Of a DNA stretch of 21,672 nt, positions 1-7,110 are shown piece after piece. The notes under the pieces were generated by a model. The model searched no databases, was not told where the DNA came from, and saw only the letters and a program-made list of their open reading frames with translations. How positions within the stretch are numbered: position 1 is the stretch's first letter; every line of letters starts with the position of its first letter. The translations under genes were made by a program, and so were the position numbers. Source of the DNA: CAYWHE01 sp964458125 (lineage in GTDB: Bacteria > Bacteroidota > Bacteroidia > AKYH767-A > OLB10); contig CAYWHE010000047.1 in NCBI GenBank assembly GCA_964458125.1, positions 1 to 21,672 on the forward strand, read 5' to 3'.

Positions 1-141
1 CAAAAGGATAGCCGTTAAAATCAGCGCACCAAAAATACTGCGTTTCAGCCAGCCAAAAGCACGCTGGTTAAACACCAGAATACGGCTTAATTTTAACAAT
101 TTGTAGTTTTCGAGGGCAGTGGCTACGTTTCTCGTTTTCAT
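1..141 (-). CDS. N-terminus of an unrecognised, probably membrane or exported protein (partial)
   Basis: An open frame starts at an ATG read from 141 to 139 and runs off the left edge of the window after 47 codons with no stop. The peptide begins MKTRNVATALENYKLLKLS, has a basic amphipathic N-terminus, and turns hydrophobic from about residue 36 (IFGALILTAILL). That could be the first transmembrane segment or a late signal sequence. A good Bacteroidota-type promoter lies 67-97 nt upstream on the same strand (208-238), which supports a real gene start. I do not recognise the family. It is divergent from tpiA. Confidence 0.6.
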   Translation of the reverse strand, partial: MKTRNVATALENYKLLKLSRILVFNQRAFGWLKRSIFGALILTAILL

Positions 142-207
142 GGGTTAATTGTTGATTAGTTTTATCGGGCAAACGAGAGAAAGGGGTGATTTTTAATCAA
201 TGTAAGG

Positions 208-238
208 CAAACTTAGTAAAAAGTTGGGTAAACTGCAA
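208..238 (-). promoter_or_regulatory. Bacteroidota-type promoter for the leftmost minus-strand gene
   Basis: Read on the minus strand, a TTG at 238-236 is followed after 20 nt by TAAGTTTG (215-208). This matches the Bacteroidota consensus TTTG-N17-23-TAnnTTTG. The leader to the ATG at 141 would be about 60 nt. Confidence 0.6.
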
Positions 239-248
239 TTTTTACTAA
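213..248. repeat. 10-bp perfect inverted repeat across the promoter
   Basis: TTAGTAAAAA (213-222) and TTTTTACTAA (239-248) are perfect inverted copies separated by 16 nt. The dyad overlaps the -7 box and brackets the spacer and -33 element of the minus-strand promoter at 208-238. This is the placement expected of a repressor operator, but the cognate regulator is unknown. The AT-rich sequence lowers certainty. Confidence 0.5.
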
Positions 249-474
249 AAAAAAGTTGTTAACAATTGATTTTGAGGCATTTTATTTTTTGCTGTCATTT
301 AAAAGGAATGTTCTGCCCGGAACCCGATAAAGGACGGAAAACCCGGGCAAATATATCTGCCTGAATCAGTCAAACCGGTTGAATGATAAATTCCGGATTT
401 TTTCCGGATATCCGGTTTTATGATCCGCTGGTACGAATATCATTTATGAAAACGAATGACAGGAGGCAGCTAAA

Positions 475-509
475 TTCAACAGGTCGGACCGGTTCCAGGT
501 CCTGTTGAA
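475..509. repeat. 9-bp perfect inverted repeat upstream of tpiA
   Basis: TTCAACAGG (475-483) and CCTGTTGAA (501-509) are perfect inverted copies around a 17-nt centre, 61 nt before the tpiA ATG. There is no T-run after it, so it is not a terminator. It could be an operator or, if transcription starts upstream of it, a leader hairpin. Confidence 0.45.
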
Positions 510-550
510 GGAAAATATGATCACGGGCTTTTCAGATGAACGATACTTGG

Positions 551-558
551 TATGTTTG
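551..558 (+). promoter_or_regulatory. Possible -7 promoter box for tpiA
   Basis: TATGTTTG matches the TAnnTTTG -7 consensus, with a weak TTTT 18 nt upstream (529-532). It would place the transcription start only a few nt before the ATG at 570. If it is real, the alternative ATG at 552 inside the box cannot be the start codon. Confidence 0.3.
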
Positions 559-569
559 CAAAAAAAACA

Positions 570-1337
570 ATGCGAAAAAAGATAGTTGCCGGAAATTGGA
601 AAATGAACCTGCTTGCTGAAGAGGCCGGGCAATTAACGGCTGATGTCAAAAAACTGATCGGAGAGGAAGTCAGAACATCTGTTTTAGTAATTCTGATACC
701 ACCATTTGTACATCTGCCTGCCGTTGAAAGACGGGTCAGGGAAGATGACGGGGCTAAGATTTTCACAGGTGCACAAAATTGTTCCGAACATGTAGCCGGT
801 GCTTATACCGGGGAAATTTCCGCAGCCATGCTGCAAAATATGGGAGCGGGTTATGTACTGGCCGGGCATTCTGAACGGAGAAACTACTTTCACGAAACCA
901 ACAGACAACTGGCGCAAAAAGTAAATCGCATCCTGGAAAACAACATGCAGCCCGTTTTTTGCTGCGGGGAAACCAAAGAGGAACGGGAAACGGGCCGGCA
1001 TTTCAGCGTGATCAGCCAACAAGTGGAGGAAGGTCTGTTTCATCTTTCGGCCCCTGAAGCCGGAAAAATCATCCTGGCCTATGAACCTGTCTGGGCCATC
1101 GGCACCGGATTAACCGCAACCGCATCACAAGCACAGGAGATGCATGCTTTCATCCGGGAGCTGCTTCGTCAAAAATACGGAATCCTTGCTGATGAAGTCA
1201 GTATTCTTTATGGAGGCAGCTGCAATGAGCAAAATGCTGCCGAACTGTTCTCCCAACCCGATATTGACGGGGGTCTTATCGGTGGCGCATCGCTGAAAGC
1301 GAGGAGCTTTGTCAATATTGTCAAATGCATGTCCTGA
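570..1337 (+). CDS. tpiA: Triosephosphate isomerase
   Basis: Cytosolic glycolytic and gluconeogenic enzyme that interconverts dihydroxyacetone phosphate and glyceraldehyde 3-phosphate. The 255-residue length is normal for the family. The substrate-binding Asn9 and Lys11 sit in AGNWKMN, the electrophile His100 in AGHSERR, and the catalytic base Glu172 in AYEPVWAIGTG, which also forms the mobile loop 6. The phosphate-binding YGGSC (214-218) and GGLIGGASL (234-242) loops are present. I chose the ATG at 570 because the family starts with a short basic segment before the first beta strand. The in-frame ATG at 552 would add six residues (MFAKKT) and overlaps a -7-like box. The outer-membrane protein gene follows 20 nt after the stop and is probably cotranscribed. 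Confidence 0.97.
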   Translation: MRKKIVAGNWKMNLLAEEAGQLTADVKKLIGEEVRTSVLVILIPPFVHLPAVERRVREDDGAKIFTGAQNCSEHVAGAYTGEISAAMLQNMGAGYVLAGHSERRNYFHETNRQLAQKVNRILENNMQPVFCCGETKEERETGRHFSVISQQVEEGLFHLSAPEAGKIILAYEPVWAIGTGLTATASQAQEMHAFIRELLRQKYGILADEVSILYGGSCNEQNAAELFSQPDIDGGLIGGASLKARSFVNIVKCMS

Positions 1338-1357
1338 GAAATTTCGGTCAGTTGGTC

Positions 1358-2548
1358 ATGCGGCAAAGGGCAGGATTATTTTTTTTCAGGTTACTTCCGC
1401 TCCTGGTTGCGTTGCTGCCGGCACTGAATATATCATCGGCAAAGGCCCAGCAGGGACCGGATTTCTATGAGGCGGAAGCACATGTGGGATACATCGTAAA
1501 AAACTATCCCGTCTATCCCGATCTGCCGGGACCTGTTTATATGGGCAGTTTGCATATCGGCAAAAGGCTTTCCGGAAACCGGATCTGGCACCGGTATTAC
1601 CGCTACCCTTTTCTGGGTGCGGAACTGATCATGGCTGCCCTGCCCAATCGCAAGGTGCTTGGGAACATCATCGGCCTGGCGCCTGAAATGTTTTTCATGC
1701 AGCAGCTGAGCAACCGGGTGTACGTCGGAGAGAATTTAGCCATGGGTCTGGGCTGGTACAGCAGACCCTACGACAAAAACGACAACCCGTCGAACACCCT
1801 TGTGGGCAGCCGGCTCACGGCATTTCCGCATGCGGGTATCGGTGTGGAATATTACATCACACCCTACTGGTCTGTCTGGCTGAGGGCATCGGTACATCAT
1901 GGCTCCAATTGTCATTACCAGCTTCCCAACCTCGGTGTGAATGTTCCTTCCGCTTCCATTGCCGTCCGGTACCATCCCCATCCTGCACTTATCGCCAGCA
2001 GGGACCAGACACCCTTTGAAACGGATAAAAAAGTGCATTTTAATATTCGTTTAGGGGTTGGCGTTAATGAACGCGGAAAATCAACGGGCCCCACCGGTGG
2101 ACCCAAGCACATGATTTACCTCACGCAGTTTTACCTGACACGCAATTTCGCCCCGGTGAATAAGGTCCAGGCCGGTTTTGAATTTGGATTTAATTCCGGC
2201 GTACACGATACTATCCATCATGGCGGATTCTTCCGGGATAAACAAACCCTGCGGTCTTCCTCGGCTGTTTTTTTCCTGGGGCATGAATTTTTAATGGGTC
2301 ATGCAAGCTTGTCCGTCCAGGGAGGCATCTTTATCTACAATCCCTATTACCGGGAACTGGCCCGAAGGGAGAAAGTCAGGGATGTGAAGGAGCAGCTGAA
2401 AACCCTCTTCATTGCCAGACTGGGCTTCCAGTACTATTTTAAGGATATCGTACTGGTTCACAAAAACCAGCTCTATGCCGGCATTTATGTCAAGACTAAT
2501 TTCGGGCAGGCCGATTTCCTTGACCTGGGTCTGGGGTATACCTTTTAA
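1358..2548 (+). CDS. PagL-like lipid A 3-O-deacylase (acyloxyacyl hydrolase) family outer-membrane protein
   Basis: Predicted outer-membrane beta-barrel of 396 residues. The N-terminus is a signal peptide (MRQRAGLFFFRLLPLLVALLP, ending near SSAKA-Q). Around residue 180 the sequence HHGSN, then QLPNLGVN, matches the H-x-S-N ... PN-x-G signature of PagL-type deacylases, whose His and Ser are catalytic. By spacing, the third catalytic position of Pseudomonas PagL (Glu) is Asn here. The protein is about twice the length of PagL, and the second half (HFNIRLGVGVN onward) looks like further barrel strands. It ends in LGLGYTF, a typical terminal-aromatic barrel strand. The start at 1358 gives a proper signal peptide; an upstream ATG at 1325 would overlap tpiA and add 11 residues. 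Lipid A as substrate is inferred from the family and not shown here. Confidence 0.75.
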   Translation: MRQRAGLFFFRLLPLLVALLPALNISSAKAQQGPDFYEAEAHVGYIVKNYPVYPDLPGPVYMGSLHIGKRLSGNRIWHRYYRYPFLGAELIMAALPNRKVLGNIIGLAPEMFFMQQLSNRVYVGENLAMGLGWYSRPYDKNDNPSNTLVGSRLTAFPHAGIGVEYYITPYWSVWLRASVHHGSNCHYQLPNLGVNVPSASIAVRYHPHPALIASRDQTPFETDKKVHFNIRLGVGVNERGKSTGPTGGPKHMIYLTQFYLTRNFAPVNKVQAGFEFGFNSGVHDTIHHGGFFRDKQTLRSSSAVFFLGHEFLMGHASLSVQGGIFIYNPYYRELARREKVRDVKEQLKTLFIARLGFQYYFKDIVLVHKNQLYAGIYVKTNFGQADFLDLGLGYTF

Positions 2549-2582
2549 ATGGAAGGTTAATGGTTGAATGTTGATTTTTTTT

Positions 2583-2590
2583 TATCTTTA
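2583..2590 (+). promoter_or_regulatory. Possible -7 promoter box for the T9SS protein gene
   Basis: TATCTTTA is one base from TAnnTTTG and lies 21 nt before the ATG at 2612. It follows a T-run, and a TTG lies at 2564-2566, 16 nt upstream, slightly short for the usual spacing. It is a weak call. Confidence 0.3.
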
Positions 2591-2611
2591 TGAAATCCAA
2601 ATTCCATCGTC

Positions 2612-5600
2612 ATGAAATACCTGACATCTTATTTCCTTTTCCTGTTGTCATTTTATCCAGCCTGCGTTATTTCCCAGGCAGCAGTAATCCGCAGCGAATC
2701 CTTTGACGGAACATTTTATCCGCCCCTCGGCTGGTCAGCGGGAAAATTGATCGGTTTTGATCTGAATAATTACACCCAGCGGGTGACGGTGGGCAGCGCT
2801 CCTGTCTGCTCACCACATTCCGGGACCGGAATGGTACGATACCGTTCCGGCAGTATGTTCAATTCCGGGGAACAGTCCTTCCTGGCCAGCCCCCGTTTCG
2901 ACCTGACCAATAACACCGGAACGGCCGAGGTAAGTTTCTGGATGTACAAGGATACCTGGAACAGCATCAGGGACAGCGTTACCCTGTACGTCAATGACTC
3001 AGCTGCCGCAAATTCCAGTAAGGGCAGCATGTCGAAAGTAATCGGACCCGTTGCACGTGACACCACGGGCTTTAACGGATGGAGAAAATACTCCGCAATC
3101 ATTCCGGCGGGTTACCAGACCTCATCCGTTTATATGGTTTTTGTATTCACTAACAGGGAAACGTCAGGTATTGGAGCGAATATTTACATAGACGATTTTT
3201 CGGTTCAGACATTTCCTAAACCATCCGTACTCCTCAGCAGTGAATTGTTTTACCAGGAAACCCTGCCGGTCGGAAAGGGACAATCGGACCAGGTAATTAT
3301 AGGCCTGAAGGTGACGGTTGACGGAGCCGGGGACTCGCTGCGTGTTGACTCCATTGTTACAAATGGCACCGGGAGTTCCAATGTTTCCATGGATATCGTC
3401 GCCGTATCAGCCAAATTATGGTACACCAAAGGTACACCCTATTTCACCACCAATGCATCAAACCAGTTTGGTATTGGACAAACGCCAACCTACTTCCGCG
3501 ATAAGTTTACGAATGCGAATTTTTTCCTGGAAAACGGCGACAATTATTTTTGGCTGAGTTACAGCATTACACCCGGCGCCGTGAATGGCAACCTGGTGGA
3601 TGCCGAGTTTAACGGTATTTATTACCGGAAGGTATCCTATGGCGGACCCGATATTTCCCTGCCGCCGCTGGTTATTTCCTTACCCGGGGGACGGCCCATA
3701 GGAGCCTTGTTGTGCAATGGCGTCCTGCCTTCTTACGTGAACGGAACATCGGCAAACAATTATACGAGCAATGATTACATAAACCGTGTTTACCTGAAGG
3801 GGGCGAATGCTTTCAGTTCCTCTTATCCCTATATTGATAATAACATAAACGACCAGGGGCCGCCGGTCGCACCCTGGAACAGCGGTCCGGCGCCGTTCAC
3901 CGCGCATCCGCCGGATTACCAGCTTTTCCCTTCCAGTCCTTCCCTGTTGCATCCGAATATTTCAGCCGTCCTGACCCAGGGAGTCGTTTATACTATGCCC
4001 TCCCTGGTTGCCGGAAATCCCATTGGTTCAGGGCTGGCGCTGCAATGCGGAAGTTACTCCTCATCCAATTACCTGGCGGCCTGGGTTGACTTTAACCGGG
4101 ACGGGGACCTGCTGGATCCCGGAGAAAAAATTCACCAGAGCGGCCCCATGAACGCGCTGACCTGGACCTTTGCCCCGGTCCTGGTTCCGGCGGCAATGGG
4201 CAGCTCCACAGCCAATGCGGGCACGGCAGCACCTTTTTCAGGCATCGTGTTCGGGAATACGGTGATGCGTATCCGGGAAGTATTTGCAAACTCCAGCATC
4301 GATCCATGCGTGACCGGTTATAACTACGGCGAAACGGAAGATTACATCGTCAGCCTGATACCGGCCTGCACGTCAGGAGTCAAATACTGGCTAGGCTTCA
4401 CCGATGACTGGAATTACCCGCCTAACTGGTGTAACGGAATGCCCGGACCCGGGGATGTGGCCGTCATTGATAAAAATCTGGCCGGCACCTCTGCGTATAT
4501 AAACCCCGTTATACATGCGGGAACTGCCGCTTCGGTTAAAACCTTGCGGCTCGGGGACCTCGATTCCCTCCTGGTGGATGCCCCATCCGGTGCCTCCCTG
4601 ACTATTGCCGACAGTCTGGCTGTTGCATACAACCAGCCGGCCGGAAGCGCAACGGGTTTATTTAAAATCAACAGCCTGAAAGCGGATACCATCCAGCTCA
4701 GTAACGGTAATCTTGGGTTTAACATCACTCCGTTTATGTCCGTACGGAAAAATCAACGGATGCAGCTTATTTATACCCCTGCCGACCTGATCACAAAAGG
4801 TGTTCAGGCAGGCGATCAGATTGACTCCCTCTTTTTCCGGATCCGGTCAAGGGCAACCACACCGGCATTTGCAGGCGTTTACAATAAATTCTTCATCACC
4901 TGGGCCAGGGTCACACCTGGCTTTTCACAATGGCCATCCATACCAGCGTCCCTGGCCTCGGCAGGACCCTATACGGTACTTCGTGATTCTTCCCTGGCAT
5001 TGGATATGAATTCATCCGTTTCCCTTGGCGGTTTGGGCGGAGGAACCAATGTTGGCATCCTGAAGGTGCATTTGCCCAACCCGCTGGTTTGGAACGGCAC
5101 GGATACAATCGTATTAAATATCAGTTACAACAACTCGCTGGTGTCCTTAACCGGCGTGACCACGAATGACCTGGTTTTCCAAACCCAAACGACCGGAAAT
5201 AACCGGACCATGTGGATCAACAATTCAACCACCAACAGCGGAGGCACCCGTAACTGGCCGCTCGCTGCAGGCGATGCTGCATTTACAAGCCAGTACAGAC
5301 CCAACGTCACGTTTCATTACGTCCGGAATTATTCCAAATTTCCCATCGCCATTACAGGAAACGGTAGCGCAACCGCCGGAATCTGGGTGAACAACGGTAA
5401 TTTCAACCCGGGCTACAGCAACGTGACTTTTTCCAATAGCAACCAGAATCAGTACATTGCCGGGGCAAAGGTGACTACGTTTAATGAAGTCACCATCAAT
5501 AAGCAGGCTACTGCCGGAAATGAAATCCTGCTGCTTGAAACGGATGCCAAAATAGACTCATCCCTGGTCATTCAAAAGGGAAAACTCAGGCTGAATCATC

Positions 5601-6430
5601 ATAACCTCGTGTTGAATTCTTCCAAGCCGTCGGCCATTATCAGGAATGCAGGCGGCATCATCAGTGAAAATTCCCAGGCTTCCTACGGGTTTATCAAATG
5701 GAAAATCAACAACAATACCGCCGACCATATTTTTCCGTTTATTACGGCAGCCTCGGAATATATTCCATTTACGTATAAAGTCAACTCCGGAAATGTGGGC
5801 ACCGTTTCCATCGCAACGTATCATGCCAATGCCAGTGTTCAGCCTTATCCGGCCGGGGTCAACCATGTCAATGATTCCCTGGGCAACAACAATTCGGCCT
5901 ATACCGTGAAACGGTTCTGGATCATCAATAAATCCGGTGCAGGGGGGATTGCAAACCTGAAGTTCAGCTATAAAAACAATGAAGCCACAGCGCCCATTGT
6001 GAAAAACAACCTGAAACCGAACCGGTATGATTACGGAACCGATTTATGGGAACGCTTTTCTCTTCCCGTCACCTGCCAGGTCGGGGGAAGCATCAGCACC
6101 GTCAAGATACAAAATGTAGCAGGAGGCAGCCTCGCGAATGCTGCCTGGGCGCTGAGCGATGCCGGCAGTCCGCTCCGGGAGATGCCGGAAGGACAACCTT
6201 TTGCAGCGGTATTTCCCAATCCGTTTGTTGAGTCGTTTACCGTCGGCTGGGAGGATCATGAAGATTTTACGGTTGAACTTTATGACACCTCCGGAAGATT
6301 GCAGTGGACCAGGAAAGTCAGAAACGGGGAAGAAATTTCCGGAACGGGCGATTTGGCTCCCGGTATTTACTTCGTCCGCTTCCAGGATGACCGGAACGTG
6401 AAGACCTTCCGGATGGTAAAACCGGAATGA
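2612..6430 (+). CDS. T9SS-secreted multidomain protein with GEVED domain and type A sorting domain
   Basis: Cell-surface or secreted protein of 1272 residues. It has an N-terminal signal peptide (MKYLTSYFLFLLSFYPACVIS). Residues about 25-200 resemble a choice-of-anchor/MAM-like jelly roll (SFDGTFYPPLGW ... IYIDDFSV). Residues about 205-365 resemble the domain found N-terminal to BNR neuraminidases (LPVGKGQSDQVIIGLKV ... FWLSYSI). A GEVED domain spans about 485-585, with WVDFNRDGDLLDPGE at its start and GETEDYIVSL at its end. The long beta-rich middle contains no motif I recognise. Residues about 1193-1272 (FPNPF ... YDTSGR ... LAPGIYFVRF ... KTFRMVKPE) form a type A sorting domain for type IX export and surface attachment. 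No catalytic signature was seen, so an adhesive or binding role is inferred. The gene stands alone between the lipid A gene and the Rrf2 gene. Confidence 0.9.
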   Translation: MKYLTSYFLFLLSFYPACVISQAAVIRSESFDGTFYPPLGWSAGKLIGFDLNNYTQRVTVGSAPVCSPHSGTGMVRYRSGSMFNSGEQSFLASPRFDLTNNTGTAEVSFWMYKDTWNSIRDSVTLYVNDSAAANSSKGSMSKVIGPVARDTTGFNGWRKYSAIIPAGYQTSSVYMVFVFTNRETSGIGANIYIDDFSVQTFPKPSVLLSSELFYQETLPVGKGQSDQVIIGLKVTVDGAGDSLRVDSIVTNGTGSSNVSMDIVAVSAKLWYTKGTPYFTTNASNQFGIGQTPTYFRDKFTNANFFLENGDNYFWLSYSITPGAVNGNLVDAEFNGIYYRKVSYGGPDISLPPLVISLPGGRPIGALLCNGVLPSYVNGTSANNYTSNDYINRVYLKGANAFSSSYPYIDNNINDQGPPVAPWNSGPAPFTAHPPDYQLFPSSPSLLHPNISAVLTQGVVYTMPSLVAGNPIGSGLALQCGSYSSSNYLAAWVDFNRDGDLLDPGEKIHQSGPMNALTWTFAPVLVPAAMGSSTANAGTAAPFSGIVFGNTVMRIREVFANSSIDPCVTGYNYGETEDYIVSLIPACTSGVKYWLGFTDDWNYPPNWCNGMPGPGDVAVIDKNLAGTSAYINPVIHAGTAASVKTLRLGDLDSLLVDAPSGASLTIADSLAVAYNQPAGSATGLFKINSLKADTIQLSNGNLGFNITPFMSVRKNQRMQLIYTPADLITKGVQAGDQIDSLFFRIRSRATTPAFAGVYNKFFITWARVTPGFSQWPSIPASLASAGPYTVLRDSSLALDMNSSVSLGGLGGGTNVGILKVHLPNPLVWNGTDTIVLNISYNNSLVSLTGVTTNDLVFQTQTTGNNRTMWINNSTTNSGGTRNWPLAAGDAAFTSQYRPNVTFHYVRNYSKFPIAITGNGSATAGIWVNNGNFNPGYSNVTFSNSNQNQYIAGAKVTTFNEVTINKQATAGNEILLLETDAKIDSSLVIQKGKLRLNHHNLVLNSSKPSAIIRNAGGIISENSQASYGFIKWKINNNTADHIFPFITAASEYIPFTYKVNSGNVGTVSIATYHANASVQPYPAGVNHVNDSLGNNNSAYTVKRFWIINKSGAGGIANLKFSYKNNEATAPIVKNNLKPNRYDYGTDLWERFSLPVTCQVGGSISTVKIQNVAGGSLANAAWALSDAGSPLREMPEGQPFAAVFPNPFVESFTVGWEDHEDFTVELYDTSGRLQWTRKVRNGEEISGTGDLAPGIYFVRFQDDRNVKTFRMVKPE

Positions 6431-6488
6431 ACCCGGAACATCAGACTTGACCTGTTTGGAAAAATAAATGAAGGGATTTACTCGGTTA

Positions 6489-6516
6489 TTGCCGCACAAT
6501 CCTAATTTTGCGGCAA
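6489..6516. promoter_or_regulatory. Rrf2 gene promoter enclosed by an 8-bp inverted-repeat operator candidate
   Basis: TTGCCGCA (6489-6496) and TGCGGCAA (6509-6516) are perfect inverted repeats with a 12-nt centre. The centre and the first bases of the right arm hold TAATTTTG (6503-6510), an exact TAnnTTTG -7 box. A TTTA at 6477-6480 lies 22 nt upstream as a possible -33 element. The ATG at 6530 follows 13 nt after the dyad. A protein bound here would block the promoter, consistent with the autorepression common among Rrf2 regulators. Confidence 0.6.
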
Positions 6517-6529
6517 AAGAATCCGCTGT

Positions 6530-6973
6530 ATGCTTTCCAAAAAAGCGAAATATGCCCTCAAGGCCCTGGAATACCTTGCCCGGGAATCCGACAAGGCCCC
6601 TTTGCTTATTGCTGAAATTGCAGAGCATCAGCACATCCCCAAAAAATTCCTGGAAGTCATTCTGCTTGAATTAAGACGGGACGGCATCCTGCAAAGCAAA
6701 ATGGGCAAAAATGGAGGTTATTATTTGCTGAGGCCGCCCCGCGAAGTCAATATTGGCCATGTCATTCGCCTGTTTGACGGCCCTATTGCGCTTCTGCCCT
6801 GCGTTTCTTTTAAGTATTATGAGCCTTGTGATGAATGTGAAAATGAAGCCACGTGCGGCCTGCGTGATGTAATGGGAGAACTGCGGGAGGCCACCAACCG
6901 CATCCTGGACAAGGTCAGCCTGGCTGATATCCTGAAACGGGAGCAGAAACTAAAAAAATCCCTGAAAAAATAA
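6530..6973 (+). CDS. Rrf2-family transcriptional regulator with a cysteine cluster
   Basis: DNA-binding protein of 147 residues, the usual Rrf2 length. The winged helix-turn-helix spans about residues 5-70, with the recognition region IAEIAEHQHIPKKFLEVIL and the wing signature KNGGYYLLRPP. A dimerisation helix follows. Cysteines at 91, 100, 103 and 109 occupy the loop where IscR and NsrR bind an iron-sulfur cluster, but the spacing here (Cys100-x2-Cys103-x5-Cys109) differs from their Cx5Cx5C. A cluster or thiol redox sensor is therefore plausible and unproven. A dyad covers its own promoter. The next gene, a flavoprotein on the same strand, has its own promoter whose -33 box starts 2 nt after this stop codon, so it may be the regulated target. 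Confidence 0.9.
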   Translation: MLSKKAKYALKALEYLARESDKAPLLIAEIAEHQHIPKKFLEVILLELRRDGILQSKMGKNGGYYLLRPPREVNIGHVIRLFDGPIALLPCVSFKYYEPCDECENEATCGLRDVMGELREATNRILDKVSLADILKREQKLKKSLKK

Positions 6974-6974
6974 A

Positions 6975-7006
6975 TTTGACCTGAAGCCCGGTGGTTTGTA
7001 TATTTG
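6975..7006 (+). promoter_or_regulatory. Strong Bacteroidota-type promoter for the FAD/NAD(P)-binding gene
   Basis: TTTG at 6975-6978 and TATATTTG at 6999-7006 are separated by 20 nt, an exact match to TTTG-N17-23-TAnnTTTG. The -33 box begins 2 nt after the Rrf2 stop codon (6971-6973). The leader to the ATG at 7111 would be about 100 nt. Confidence 0.65.
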
Positions 7007-7009
7007 TAA

Positions 7010-7050
7010 AAATCTATTAAATCAATAGATTATATATATAATATAGATTT
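7010..7050. repeat. AT-rich dyad and repeated half-sites at the transcription start
   Basis: AATCTATT (7011-7018) and AATAGATT (7024-7031) are perfect inverted repeats with a 5-nt centre. A further copy, ATAGATTT (7043-7050), lies 18 bp after the second arm and is the inverted complement of AAATCTAT at 7010-7017. The dyad starts 4 nt after the -7 box, so it probably covers the transcription start. It is an operator candidate; the arms differ from the dyad at the Rrf2 promoter. Confidence 0.5.
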
Positions 7051-7110
7051 AATTTTAAAACCTTCCGCCTTCCGGAAAGCAATAATATCTTCAGCATTCA
7101 CCGGAACCGG

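Larger units (their letters stand above)
142..569. other. Intergenic region between the leftmost gene and tpiA
   Basis: No convincing gene was seen in this 428-nt divergent intergenic stretch. It holds the minus-strand promoter and dyad at 208-248. A TGCCCGG/CCGGGCA inverted repeat lies at 314-320 and 343-349. A run of CCGG-containing palindromes follows: AACCGGTT at 373-380, and TTCCGGAT at 391-398 and 402-409 merging into the perfect palindrome CCGGATATCCGG at 404-415. A 9-bp inverted repeat lies at 475-509. A 22-codon frame at 517-585 overlapping the tpiA start is probably chance. Confidence 0.6.

Noticed and set aside
213..248. Invertible promoter (phase-variation switch) at the leftmost promoter
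   Set aside because: Arms of 10 bp with a 16-nt centre are too short and close for known invertible promoters; an operator is a simpler reading.
517..585. 22-codon frame with GAAGGA before its ATG, overlapping the tpiA start; a possible leader peptide
   Set aside because: There is no composition signal for attenuation, no terminator between it and tpiA, and Bacteroidota rarely use Shine-Dalgarno sequences. Probably chance.
1325..1357. ATG at 1325 as the start of the outer-membrane protein
   Set aside because: It overlaps tpiA by 13 nt and places 11 extra residues before a well-formed signal peptide starting at 1358.
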